From assembly GCF_001941965.1 (NCBI RefSeq), contig NZ_MKZO01000047.1, positions 186,001 to 250,000 on the forward strand: DNA of 64,000 nucleotides, written 5' to 3'. Under the pieces are notes generated by a model. The model was given only the letters and a program-made list of their open reading frames with translations, did not search any database and had not been told where the DNA came from. The translations under genes and the position numbers were made by a program. This document shows, one piece after another, positions 8,931 to 17,043 of this stretch (position 1 is its first letter; every line of letters begins with the position of its first letter). The stretch is from Pseudomonas putida. GTDB lineage: Bacteria > Pseudomonadota > Gammaproteobacteria > Pseudomonadales > Pseudomonadaceae.

Positions 8931-9710
8931 ATGTCCATGATCCAAGCCCAATCGCTGAACCTGAGCTTCGGCGTCGGCCCGGCGCTGAACCAGGTGCTGC
9001 ACGACGTCAACCTGAGTGTCGAGGATGGTGAATCCTTCGGCCTGGTCGGTGAGTCCGGGTCCGGCAAGACCACCGTATTGCGCTGCCTGGCCGGGCAATA
9101 CCGGCACTGGACCGGCGCGCTGAGCATTGCCGGCGTGCCCTTGCAGCACAAGATTCCCAAGGAGCACTTTCGCAAGGTGCAGATGGTCTTCCAGGACCCC
9201 TACGGCTCGCTGCACCCGCGCCACACCATCGACACCGCGCTGCGCGAGCCGCTGGTGATCCATGGCATCGGCGAGCGCGACGACCGCATCGACGACATCC
9301 TGCACAAGGTCGGGCTCAACGACAGCTTCCGCTATCGCTACCCGCACCAGTTGTCCGGTGGCCAGCGCCAGCGCGTGGCGATCGCCCGGGCGTTGATCCT
9401 GCAGCCGCGGGTGTTGCTGCTGGACGAGCCGACCTCGGCGCTGGATGTGTCGGTGCAGGCGGAAATCCTCAACCTGCTCTCGGACCTGCGCCAGCGCGAG
9501 AAGCTCACCTACCTGATGGTCACCCACGATCTCGGGGTGGTCAGCCACCTGTGCGACAAGGTCGCGGTGATGCAGCACGGGCGCATCGTCGAGCGCCTGG
9601 ATTGCCAGGGGTTGAGCCAGGACCTGGCGACCCACGAGTACACCCGGATGCTGGTCCAGGCCAGCCGTGATTTCAGTGCCGAGGGGAGCCGTCCATGCCT
9701 CACTGCCTGA
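8931..9710 (+). CDS. ABC transporter ATP-binding protein, DppF type
   Basis: A 259-residue ATPase that should form the heterodimer with the DppD-type protein. It shows Walker A GESGSGKT, Q-loop VFQDPYGSLHPR, signature LSGGQRQR, Walker B LLLDEPTSALD and H-loop THDLG. The ATG at 8931 follows GAGGAACC; a second Met two codons later is an alternative. Its last 16 bases overlap the start of the tautomerase gene, so the two are probably translationally coupled. Confidence 0.9.
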   Translation: MSMIQAQSLNLSFGVGPALNQVLHDVNLSVEDGESFGLVGESGSGKTTVLRCLAGQYRHWTGALSIAGVPLQHKIPKEHFRKVQMVFQDPYGSLHPRHTIDTALREPLVIHGIGERDDRIDDILHKVGLNDSFRYRYPHQLSGGQRQRVAIARALILQPRVLLLDEPTSALDVSVQAEILNLLSDLRQREKLTYLMVTHDLGVVSHLCDKVAVMQHGRIVERLDCQGLSQDLATHEYTRMLVQASRDFSAEGSRPCLTA

Positions 9711-10051
9711 TCGAATGCCCGACCACGCTGGCCGCGCGGGTCGGCGAGCGGGTGCTGCTGACGGCGGTGCATGACGCCATCGATGCCAGCGGGTTTTTCA
9801 AGCCCGGGGATATCAAGGTGCGGATTGCCGGCTATGGGCATTACCGCTGTGGGGCAGGGGAGGATGACTTCGTGCATGTGACCCTGTCGGTGCTGGATGG
9901 GCGCAGTGTCGAGCAACGACGCAGCCTGGCGACCGCGACCATCGCGGCGCTGGTTGCCCTGTTGCCGGAGGTGAAGACGCTGTCCATGGATGTCCGGGAG
10001 ATGCAGCGGGCGGTGTTCGTTAATCGGGCGAGCGCCGAAATCGCAGGTTGA
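9695..10051 (+). CDS. 5-carboxymethyl-2-hydroxymuconate isomerase-like tautomerase
   Basis: A 118-residue cytoplasmic protein of the tautomerase superfamily, CHMI (HpaF-like) branch. It begins MPHCLIECP, so Pro becomes the N-terminal catalytic base once Met is removed. The length, the central LLTAVHDAIDASGFF and the VHVTLSVLDGR block fit CHMI. It overlaps the upstream ATPase gene by 16 bp and lies 37 bp before the polygalacturonase gene, so it belongs to the operon. No homoprotocatechuate pathway genes are nearby. A role on an enol or keto intermediate of acid-sugar breakdown is a context guess only. Confidence 0.75.
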   Translation: MPHCLIECPTTLAARVGERVLLTAVHDAIDASGFFKPGDIKVRIAGYGHYRCGAGEDDFVHVTLSVLDGRSVEQRRSLATATIAALVALLPEVKTLSMDVREMQRAVFVNRASAEIAG

Positions 10052-10088
10052 TCACAAACCCTGTGCCTATCAAACAAGGAAGATAACA

Positions 10089-11849
10089 ATGATGCGCCCC
10101 CTTATCGCCACCCTGGCCCTGACCGGCAGCCTGCCACTCTGGGCCCTTGAAGCCCCACCCAAACCCCAGGTCCCGACCCTGGCCTATGACGACCGGCAGA
10201 TCATCCTGGTCTGGGAAAAACCAGCCGGCCACAGCGACATCACCGACTACCACATCTACGCCAACGGCAAGCTGCTCGGCGGCGCCAACGCCAACGCCGA
10301 CCAGGTCTCGCCGGCCAAACCCTGGATCGACCGCTTCTACCAGCAGGACACCCGCAAGTTCCACCACCGCATCGCCCTGCACAGCTTCACCGCGGAAAAC
10401 CTGCAACCCGACCGCGAATACCGCTTCACCGTGCGTTCGGTGGGCCGTGACGGCAAGGAGTCTGCCGACAGCCCGGTGCTCGTGCAGCGCACCAGCAAGG
10501 TCCCGGCCCTGTTCGACGTTCGCAAGTATGGCGCCAAGGGGGATGGCTCTACCCTGGACACCGCCGCCATCCAGCGCGCCATCGACGCCTGCACCACCGG
10601 CTGCAAGGTCCTGCTGCCCGCCGGCACCTACAAGAGCGGCGCGCTCTACCTGAAGAGCAACATGACCCTGGAAATCGCCGAAGGCGCGACCCTGCTTGGC
10701 TCCGAGCGCCCTGAGGACTACCCGCGCGACGGCTATATCCAGTACCCGTACTCGACCACCGTGCGCCCGGCCTCGCTGATCAACGCCTTGCCCCGCGACC
10801 CGCGTGCCCACCAGGCCTTCGAGAACATCCGCATCGTCGGCAAGGGCACCATCGACGGCAACGGCTGGAAGCGCGAGGATCGCGCGGGCGAAACGCTGCC
10901 GTTCTACCTGCCCAGCGACAACACCCGCTACATGCACGATGGCGTGCTGGCCAAGGCCCAGGTGGAGCGGGCGGTGGCCGAGGGCATGAACGTCAAGGAC
11001 GCCTACGGGCAGATGCGCTCGTCGCTGATCACCCTGCGCGATGTGAAGAACGTCTTCTACGGCGGCTTCACCGTGCTCAACCCGGCGTACCACGGGATCA
11101 TGAACCTGGAGACCGAGAACGTGGTGCTGGCCAATACCACCCACAAGACCTACGACGCCAACAACGGCGACGGCATCGAGTTCGCCAACAGCCGCAATGC
11201 CATGGTCTTCAACAACTTCTTCGATACCGGTGACGACTGCGTCAACTTCGCTGCCGGCACCGGTGCCGAGGCGGTGAAGCAGAAGCCTCAGGATGGCGCG
11301 TGGATCTTCAACAACTACTTCCGCAAGGGCCACGGCATGGTGGTCGCCGGCAGTCACACGGGGGCCTGGATCGAGAATATCCTTGCCGAGGACAACGTCT
11401 CCGACGGTACCGATGCCGGGTTGCGCATGAAGAGCACCAACTTCATGGGCGGCGGGGCGCGCAACGTGGTGTTCCGCGATTCGGCGCTGCGCAACACGGT
11501 GAAGCAGGCGTTCATCTTCACCCTCGACTACAACGATCCCAACGCCAAGCTCGACTACCAGCGCTCGACCATTGCCGGGCAGTTCCGCGATGTGCGGGTC
11601 AGTGATGTGAGTGTGGAGAATGCCGGGATGGCGGCGATCGAGGTCAAGGGGGATAGCGCGCACGATGCCTGGCACCAAGGGCTGGTGTTCGAGCGGGTGC
11701 GCTTCAGTGGCGGGGCCAAGGTGAAGATCGACGGGCTGCGGGATTCGCGGTTCGAGGGGGTGAGGTTCAGTGAGACGATGGGGGGCAACCCCTGGAAGAT
11801 CGCAACTAGCGCGGACCTGGCGTTCAGCGATGTCGAGCCAACCCCATAA
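10089..11849 (+). CDS. Exported GH28 polygalacturonase with N-terminal fibronectin III-like domain
   Basis: A 586-residue exported hydrolase of glycoside hydrolase family 28, expected to cleave alpha-1,4 galacturonan. The signal peptide is about residues 1-19 (ATLALTGSLPLWA). Residues ~25-140 resemble a fibronectin type III domain, as in exo-polygalacturonosidases of the PehX type, with a linker to the beta helix near FDVRKYGAKGDGSTLDT. The GH28 active-site set is present: D361 (NNGDG), D382/D383 (TGDDC), H415 (KGHGM) and R446-x-K448 (RMKST). The ATG at 10089 is used because it starts the signal peptide. It is the last gene before an REP palindrome. Exo rather than endo action is inferred from the two-domain layout. 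Confidence 0.88.
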   Translation: MMRPLIATLALTGSLPLWALEAPPKPQVPTLAYDDRQIILVWEKPAGHSDITDYHIYANGKLLGGANANADQVSPAKPWIDRFYQQDTRKFHHRIALHSFTAENLQPDREYRFTVRSVGRDGKESADSPVLVQRTSKVPALFDVRKYGAKGDGSTLDTAAIQRAIDACTTGCKVLLPAGTYKSGALYLKSNMTLEIAEGATLLGSERPEDYPRDGYIQYPYSTTVRPASLINALPRDPRAHQAFENIRIVGKGTIDGNGWKREDRAGETLPFYLPSDNTRYMHDGVLAKAQVERAVAEGMNVKDAYGQMRSSLITLRDVKNVFYGGFTVLNPAYHGIMNLETENVVLANTTHKTYDANNGDGIEFANSRNAMVFNNFFDTGDDCVNFAAGTGAEAVKQKPQDGAWIFNNYFRKGHGMVVAGSHTGAWIENILAEDNVSDGTDAGLRMKSTNFMGGGARNVVFRDSALRNTVKQAFIFTLDYNDPNAKLDYQRSTIAGQFRDVRVSDVSVENAGMAAIEVKGDSAHDAWHQGLVFERVRFSGGAKVKIDGLRDSRFEGVRFSETMGGNPWKIATSADLAFSDVEPTP

Positions 11850-11867
11850 CGCCTGACCTCAGATGAC

Positions 11868-11899
11868 CCTGTGGGAGCTGGCAAGCCAGCTCCCACAGG
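11868..11899. repeat. REP palindrome, single fused form (possible terminator)
   Basis: Perfect inverted repeat with 15-bp arms (CCTGTGGGAGCTGGC and its complement) and a 2-bp centre. It belongs to the REP family repeated through this window, but here the two halves are fused directly. It lies between the convergent polygalacturonase and GntR genes and could end both transcripts. Confidence 0.8.
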
Positions 11900-11914
11900 T
11901 TATGTGTTACGGCT

Positions 11915-12658
11915 TCATTCGCTGTAGAACGCCTGCAGCTTCTGCGCCTCACGCAAGCGCATGCGGCTGTTGTTCAAATGCATGAACATCGCCGCCCGCG
12001 CCGCATCCACCTGGCGGCTGGCGATGGCGTCGAAGATCTGCTGGTGCTCGACATTGATCCCGGCCAGGTAGGTGCTGCGGTTGCTCTGGCCGGTGTAGGC
12101 GGAGTTCATCCGGGTCCGCGGGATCATCTTGGTCCCGAGGTTCTTCATGATGTCGATCAGGTACCGGTTACCCGATGCCTTGGCAATCTTAAGATGGAAC
12201 TGGAAGTCGGCATTGGTGGTGCTGCCGGACTTTTCCGGCCCCTGCATCAGCGCTTCCAGGGCCTGCTCCAGTTCCTCCAGCGCCTGCGGGGTGGCCCGTT
12301 CGGCGGCCATGCCGGCGGCCTGGACTTCCAGGCTCAGGCGGAACTCCAGCAGAGCGAGGACGTCGGACAGCAGGACGATGGTCGCCGGCCCGACGTTGAA
12401 ACCCTCCGGTGCCGGCATGTCGAGGACGAAGGTGCCGACGCCATGCCGGGTCTCCACCAGCCCCGCCGCCTGCATCCGCGACAACGCCTCGCGCACCACG
12501 GCGCGGCTGACCCCTTCGGCCTCCATGATGCTGGCTTCGGTGGGCAGCTTTTCGCCACGCTGCAACTGGCCGTCGCGCATGCGCTGGGCAAAGCGTTCGA
12601 CCAGGGTTTCGGCGAGGCGGCGGGGCTTGTGCGGCGTGAGGGCGGTGAGGTCCGTCAT
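11915..12658 (-). CDS. GntR/FadR-family transcriptional regulator, UxuR-like
   Basis: A 247-residue DNA-binding repressor. The N-terminal winged helix (about 15-85) contains LPTEASIMEAEGVSRAVVREALSRM... and GLVETRHGVGTFV; a C-terminal FCD ligand domain follows (about 110-240), with metal-binding-type His in FQFHLKIA and MFMHLNNSR. The ATG at 12658 is preferred to an upstream in-frame start because the extra 29 residues have no family counterpart and cross the divergent promoter. It lies at the end of the galacturonate operon, convergent with it, so an acid-sugar effector and the operators near 1302-1484 are likely. Effector and targets are inferred. Confidence 0.82.
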   Translation of the reverse strand: MTDLTALTPHKPRRLAETLVERFAQRMRDGQLQRGEKLPTEASIMEAEGVSRAVVREALSRMQAAGLVETRHGVGTFVLDMPAPEGFNVGPATIVLLSDVLALLEFRLSLEVQAAGMAAERATPQALEELEQALEALMQGPEKSGSTTNADFQFHLKIAKASGNRYLIDIMKNLGTKMIPRTRMNSAYTGQSNRSTYLAGINVEHQQIFDAIASRQVDAARAAMFMHLNNSRMRLREAQKLQAFYSE

Positions 12659-12682
12659 GGGCAGGCTCTTCGTCAATTGGCC

Positions 12683-12725
12683 GGCAGTATAGTGCGGTTT
12701 GCCCAAGGGCTGCCGGTATACTGCC
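12683..12725. promoter_or_regulatory. Inverted repeat in the divergent GntR/GntR promoter
   Basis: GGCAGTATA (12683-12691) and TATACTGCC (12717-12725) form perfect 9-bp arms 25 bp apart. Each arm contains TATACT reading outward on one strand, so the same bases may be both a pair of divergent -10 boxes and an operator. No clear TTGACA-like -35 element is seen at 17 bp. Confidence 0.45.
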
Positions 12726-12759
12726 ATCATCTTTTCGCTTAGCACGGTTGTTCCTGAAT

Positions 12760-13425
12760 ATGCCGCACGCTTCCCCTGATCGACGTCCGAGCCTGGCCCA
12801 GCGACTGGTGCTGGTGCTGTCGGAGAAAATCCACGCCGGTGAATGGCCGGCGGGCAGCAAGCTGCCGACCGAGCAGGTGCTGACCGAGGCCCATGGCGTC
12901 AGCCGCACCACGGTGCGCGAGGCGTTGTCGCGCTTGCAGGCCGAAGGGCTGGTGGAAACGCGCCGGGGCATCGGCACCTTCGTCGTCGATGCGGTGCGCC
13001 CCGGTGAAACCGAAGGTGAGGCCCCGGAGAAGGGCAGCGCCTGCGACGCGGTGGCCATCGTCGAACTGCGCCTGAGCCTGGAAGTGGAAGCCGCCGGGAT
13101 CGCCGCGCAGCGGGCCAATGCCGCGCAACTGGAGGCCATGCGCGCCGCCCTCGATCAGGCGGACGACGATTTCGCCTTCGACCTGCAGATCGCCCTGTGC
13201 ACCGGCAACAGCTTCTTCATCGATGCCATGAGCCATCTGGGCAGCAGCTTGATGGGCGACGCCGCTCCGGTGTTCGACGAGCCGCAGCGGGCGCGCTGGA
13301 GCCGCGAGCGCGAGCAGGTTTTCGCCTCGATCAGCCGCAAGGACGTCGAGGGCGCGCGGGCGGCGATGCGTTTGCATCTGGTCAATTGCCTGAGCCATGC
13401 CCGGGCGGCGCTTCAGCACGCCTGA
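12760..13425 (+). CDS. GntR/FadR-family transcriptional regulator
   Basis: A 221-residue regulator. The winged helix (about 8-75) includes KLPTEQVLTEAHGVSRTTVREALS and the wing LVETRRGIGTFVVD; an FCD-type effector domain follows (about 95-215), with RLSLEVEAAGIAAQRA and DLQIALCTGNSF. It is somewhat shorter than its divergent neighbour, with a trimmed FCD domain. The ATG at 12760 starts just before the winged helix; a TTG four codons upstream is possible. It is divergent from the GntR gene at 11915 and ends 10 bp before the convergent LysR gene. Probably related to acid-sugar use, but this is context only. Confidence 0.8.
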   Translation: MPHASPDRRPSLAQRLVLVLSEKIHAGEWPAGSKLPTEQVLTEAHGVSRTTVREALSRLQAEGLVETRRGIGTFVVDAVRPGETEGEAPEKGSACDAVAIVELRLSLEVEAAGIAAQRANAAQLEAMRAALDQADDDFAFDLQIALCTGNSFFIDAMSHLGSSLMGDAAPVFDEPQRARWSREREQVFASISRKDVEGARAAMRLHLVNCLSHARAALQHA

Positions 13426-13435
13426 GCCTTGACCC

Positions 13436-14329
13436 TCAGCGCTCCTTCCATTTCTCCAGCAGGATCGCCACGAACTTCTCCGCTGCCGGCGACAACGACG
13501 CCCCCCGGCGATAGACCAGGCCCAGGGTCCGGGTCACCTCCGGCTCGGCCAGGGGGATGCTGACCAGGGTCGGGTGGTCGGCCCCGGGCATGGCCAGGCT
13601 GGGCATGGCCGAGACCCCCAGGCCGGCCTCGACCATGCCCAGCGACGTGGACAGGTGCTGCACTTCATAGAACCACTTCGGCTTGATATTCAGCCCGCTC
13701 AAGGCATGGTCGAGCAGCATGCGGTTGCCGCTCAGGCGACCCACGCCGATCAGCCGGTAGGGCGCCAGTTCCGACCAGGTCAGGGCCTTGCGCTCGGCCA
13801 GTTCATGGTCGCGGCGGCAGGCCAGGACAAACTTCTCTTCCACCAGCGGTACGAACTCGATATCGGCGTGCTGCCCACCCATCATGTTGATGCCGAAATC
13901 CGCCTCGCCGCGCAGCACCGCCTCCAGCCCGTCGTTGGCGCTGAGGTCGAGCAGGCGGATGCGGATCTTCGGGTACTGCTCGTTGTACAGGCGGATCACC
14001 GAAGGCAGGAAATAGAACGCGGCGGTCGGAATGCAGGCCAGGGTGACCTGGCCACTCTGGCGCTCTGCCAGTTCGCGGATGCTCAGGATCGAATCCTCGA
14101 AGTCATCCAGCAGGCGTCGCGCCTTAGGCAGGAAGTCGCGGCCGACGCTGGTCAGGCCGACGCGCCGGGTGGTGCGTTCGAGCAGCGGGGTGCCCAGGCC
14201 TTCCTCCAGCTTCTTGATGCGCCGGCTCAGGGCCGGCTGCGACAGGTGCAGGGCTTCGGCCGCTTCATGGAAGCTCCCGAGTTCGGCGATTTTGACGAAA
14301 GATCTCAAATCTTGAAGCTCATATTCCAT
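13436..14329 (-). CDS. LysR-family transcriptional regulator
   Basis: A 297-residue regulator with an N-terminal helix-turn-helix (about 4-63: SFHEAAEALHLSQPALSRRIKKLE) and a periplasmic-binding-like effector domain (about 90-295). It is divergent from the PrpF/GalD-type gene, the usual layout for a LysR activator of an adjacent catabolic operon. In P. putida a LysR protein (GalR) controls gallate genes including galD, so the pairing is familiar, but the other gallate genes are not here. The effector is probably the transported acid or its isomer, by inference. Confidence 0.85.
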   Translation of the reverse strand: MEYELQDLRSFVKIAELGSFHEAAEALHLSQPALSRRIKKLEEGLGTPLLERTTRRVGLTSVGRDFLPKARRLLDDFEDSILSIRELAERQSGQVTLACIPTAAFYFLPSVIRLYNEQYPKIRIRLLDLSANDGLEAVLRGEADFGINMMGGQHADIEFVPLVEEKFVLACRRDHELAERKALTWSELAPYRLIGVGRLSGNRMLLDHALSGLNIKPKWFYEVQHLSTSLGMVEAGLGVSAMPSLAMPGADHPTLVSIPLAEPEVTRTLGLVYRRGASLSPAAEKFVAILLEKWKER

Positions 14330-14476
14330 GGAAAACAGCCTTGGTCGATGGCGCTTTTATTCATGTTTGAAACGCAATAATCAGGACGATCTTTGCATTG
14401 GATTGATTTATACGAGCCTGTCACTCTTGTTTCAACAGCATCAATCATGTCGATTGATAAACGAGAGTCAGTAGTC

Positions 14477-15556
14477 ATGCAACGAATTCCCTGTGTGCTC
14501 ATGCGCGGCGGTACCTCGAAAGGCCCGATCTTCCATGCCTGGGATCTGCCGTCGAACGTGGTCGAGCGTGATGAAGTCCTGCTCAATATCATGGGGTCGG
14601 GGCACGAGCTGGAAATCGACGGCATCGGTGGCGGCAGCCCGCAGACCAGCAAGGTGGCGATCGTCAGCCCGTCGCTGCACGCCGATGCCGACGTCGATTA
14701 CCTGTTCGTCCAGGTGATGGTCGCCCAGCGCCGGGTCGATACCGCGCCGAATTGCGGCAACATGCTCTGCGCCGTCGGCCCGTTCGCCATCGAGCAGGGG
14801 CTGGTCAAGGGCCAGGAAGGCCGCACCCTGGTGCGCATTCGTAACCTGAACACCAATACCTTCGTCAATTCGCTGGTGGAGACCCCGGGTGGCATCGTCC
14901 GCTACGAGGGCCGTACTGCCATCGACGGCGTACCGGGCACCGCAGCGCCGATCCACCTGACCTTCCTCGATGCCGTCGGCAGCAAGACCGGCAAGCTGTT
15001 CCCCACTGGCCAGGCCAAGGACGTGATCGATGGCGTGCCGGTGACCTGCATCGACATGGCCATGCCGATGATGATCGTCGAGGCGAGCCAGCTTGGCGTC
15101 AGTGGTTCGGAGAGCCCGGCGCAACTGGATGCCGACCGTGAGCTGCTGGAGCGCCTGGAAGCGCTGCGGCTCAAGGCGGGCAGGGCGATGGGCCTGGGTG
15201 ATGTGAGCAATATGGTCATCCCCAAGCCGGTGCTGGTTTCGCCGCCGCGCCAGGACGGCACCCTGCAGGTCCGCTACTTCATGCCGCACAACTGCCATCG
15301 TGCACTGGCGATCACCGGTGCCATCGGCCTGGCCACCGCCTGCGTCAGCCCGGGCACCGTTGCCCAGCAACTGCTCGGTGACAGCGCGGCGGACCTGACC
15401 GAAGTGCGCCTGGAGCACCCGGGTGGCGGCATCGATATCGCCCTGTCCCGTAGCGGACCGGGCGGCAAGACCCTGCAAGCCTCGGTGGTCCGTACCGCCC
15501 GTCGGCTGTTCTCCGGTTTCGTCTACGCACCAACCTCGCGACGGCTTGCTGGCTGA
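14477..15556 (+). CDS. PrpF/GalD-family double-bond isomerase (4-oxalomesaconate tautomerase or aconitate isomerase type)
   Basis: A 359-residue cytoplasmic enzyme of the PrpF family (diaminopimelate-epimerase fold). The start MQRIPCVLMRGGTSKG carries the family RGGTSKG motif. Other family blocks are GGGSPQTSKVAIV, DTAPNCGNMLCAVGPFA (the catalytic-region Asn-Cys) and the C-terminal LEHPGGGIDI. The family isomerises double bonds in unsaturated di- and tricarboxylates: GalD acts on 4-oxalomesaconate, PrpF on aconitate-type acids. The ATG at 14477 is preferred because the upstream extension shows no homology and covers the promoter. It is followed by DctA, CitMHS and OprD, with no gallate dioxygenase, hydratase or aldolase. 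Use on an aconitate-like acid is therefore at least as likely as gallate metabolism. Confidence 0.82.
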   Translation: MQRIPCVLMRGGTSKGPIFHAWDLPSNVVERDEVLLNIMGSGHELEIDGIGGGSPQTSKVAIVSPSLHADADVDYLFVQVMVAQRRVDTAPNCGNMLCAVGPFAIEQGLVKGQEGRTLVRIRNLNTNTFVNSLVETPGGIVRYEGRTAIDGVPGTAAPIHLTFLDAVGSKTGKLFPTGQAKDVIDGVPVTCIDMAMPMMIVEASQLGVSGSESPAQLDADRELLERLEALRLKAGRAMGLGDVSNMVIPKPVLVSPPRQDGTLQVRYFMPHNCHRALAITGAIGLATACVSPGTVAQQLLGDSAADLTEVRLEHPGGGIDIALSRSGPGGKTLQASVVRTARRLFSGFVYAPTSRRLAG

Positions 15557-15617
15557 TACTGCAGGTAACCGTCACCACAGCGCGCATCCGCACAAATTCA
15601 AGAATGGGTGATGCCTC

Positions 15618-16937
15618 ATGAAACTCGCAAAATCACTGTATTTCCAGATCATCTGCGCCGTCCTGCTCGGCGTGCTGGTCGGCCACTTCTGGGCGCAACA
15701 GGCGGTTGCCCTGAAGCCCCTGGGTGATGCCTTCATCAAGCTGATCAAGATGATGATCGCCCCCGTGGTGTTCTGCACCATCGTCACCGGCATCGCCGGG
15801 ATGACCGACAAGAGCAGCCTCGGCCGCCTGATGAGCAAGACCCTGTTTCTGTTCCTGGCGCTGACGGTGATCAGCCTGGCGATCGGCCTGGCGGCGGTCC
15901 ATCTGTTCAAGCCCGGCGTGGGCATGAACATCGACCCGTCCACCCTGAGCATGGCCGGCCTCAGCCAGTACACCGATTCGGCGGCGAAGCTGGGCGTGGT
16001 GGACTTCTTCATGCACATCATCCCCGACACCTTCATCGGCGCCTTCAACAAGGGCGAGGTCCTGCCGGTGCTGTTCATCGCCGTGCTCTGCGGTTTCGCC
16101 CTGTCGGCCATGGGTGAGCGCGGCCGGCCGGTGCTGGATGTCCTGGAAGCGCTGTCGCAGATGGTCTTCCGCATCTTCGGCTACCTGATGCGCTTCGCCC
16201 CGGTCGGTGCCTTCGGTGCGCTGGCGTTCACCGTTGGCCAGTACGGCATCACCTCGCTCGGCTCGCTGGCCAAGCTGGTGATGACCCTGTACATCGCCTG
16301 CGCCTTCTTCGTCATCGTGGTGCTGGGTGCCGTGTGCCGTTTCCATGGCTTCAGCCTGTGGAAGCTGCTGCGTTACTTCCGCGAGGAATTCCTCGTGGTC
16401 CTCGGCACCTCGTCCACCGAGCCGGTGCTGCCGCGGATGATCGAGAAGCTCGAAGGCCTTGGCTGCAAGAAGGGCGTGGTCGGCCTGGTGCTGCCCACCG
16501 GCTACTCGTTCAACCTCGACGGTACGGCGATCTACCTGTCGCTGGCCGCCGTCTTCATCGCCCAGGCCTGCAATATCGACCTGAGCCTTGGCCAGACCCT
16601 GACCATGCTGGCGATCATGCTGCTGTCGTCCAAGGGCGCGGCAGGGGTGACCGGCAGCGGCTTCGTCGCCCTGGCCTCGACCCTCACCGTGATCCACGAC
16701 ATCCCGCTGGCCGGTCTGGCGTTGCTGATCGGTATCGACCGCTTCATGTCCGAGGCCCGGGCCCTGACCAGCCTGGCCAGTAACGCGGTAGCCACCGTGG
16801 TCATGTCGCTGTCCGAAAAGGCCTGTGACCGCGAGGTGCTGATGCGTGCCCTGGACGAGGGCCACCAGGCGCCTGTCGCCGAGCCTGGCGAGCAATCGGT
16901 GCCCTGGCCTGCCGAGCAGCCCCAGCGCCACACCTGA
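15618..16937 (+). CDS. dctA: C4-dicarboxylate/proton symporter DctA
   Basis: A 439-residue inner-membrane symporter of the dicarboxylate/amino acid:cation (DAACS) family. It shows the DctA N terminus (KSLYFQIICAVLLGVLVGHF), IKMMIAPVVFCTIVTGIAGM, GTSSTEPVLPRMI in the re-entrant loop region, TGYSFNLDGTAIY, and SKGAAGVTGSGFVAL. Length is normal. It lies 61 bp after the isomerase gene and is probably co-transcribed with it, so this copy may be dedicated to the substrate of this cluster rather than being the housekeeping DctA. Confidence 0.9.
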   Translation: MKLAKSLYFQIICAVLLGVLVGHFWAQQAVALKPLGDAFIKLIKMMIAPVVFCTIVTGIAGMTDKSSLGRLMSKTLFLFLALTVISLAIGLAAVHLFKPGVGMNIDPSTLSMAGLSQYTDSAAKLGVVDFFMHIIPDTFIGAFNKGEVLPVLFIAVLCGFALSAMGERGRPVLDVLEALSQMVFRIFGYLMRFAPVGAFGALAFTVGQYGITSLGSLAKLVMTLYIACAFFVIVVLGAVCRFHGFSLWKLLRYFREEFLVVLGTSSTEPVLPRMIEKLEGLGCKKGVVGLVLPTGYSFNLDGTAIYLSLAAVFIAQACNIDLSLGQTLTMLAIMLLSSKGAAGVTGSGFVALASTLTVIHDIPLAGLALLIGIDRFMSEARALTSLASNAVATVVMSLSEKACDREVLMRALDEGHQAPVAEPGEQSVPWPAEQPQRHT

Positions 16938-16978
16938 TCCAACCCGCGTTACCCCGACATAACACTCCGATACCCCTG

Positions 16979-16999
16979 CCCGGCAGTCATACTGCCGGG
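16979..16999 (+). terminator. Strong hairpin between dctA and the CitMHS gene
   Basis: CCCGGCAGT and ACTGCCGGG form a perfect 9-bp GC-rich stem with a CAT loop. No clear run of T follows (TAGCGAAT), so it is not a textbook intrinsic terminator. It could reduce read-through or stabilise the upstream mRNA end. Confidence 0.5.
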
Positions 17000-17043
17000 T
17001 AGCGAATACGGCTGCCTTCACAATAAAAACAAGAGTGAATCCT

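Noticed and set aside
14330..14476. Classical T-N11-A LysR box in the LysR/isomerase gap
   Set aside because: The gap has repeated GATTGATTTA/GATTGATAAA-like and GTTTCAA motifs but no clear symmetric T-N11-A site stood out.
13436..15556. Calling the LysR-isomerase pair galR-galD of a gallate operon
   Set aside because: Gallate dioxygenase, hydratase, aldolase and transporter genes are absent and the neighbours are carboxylate transporters, so the gal names are not supported.
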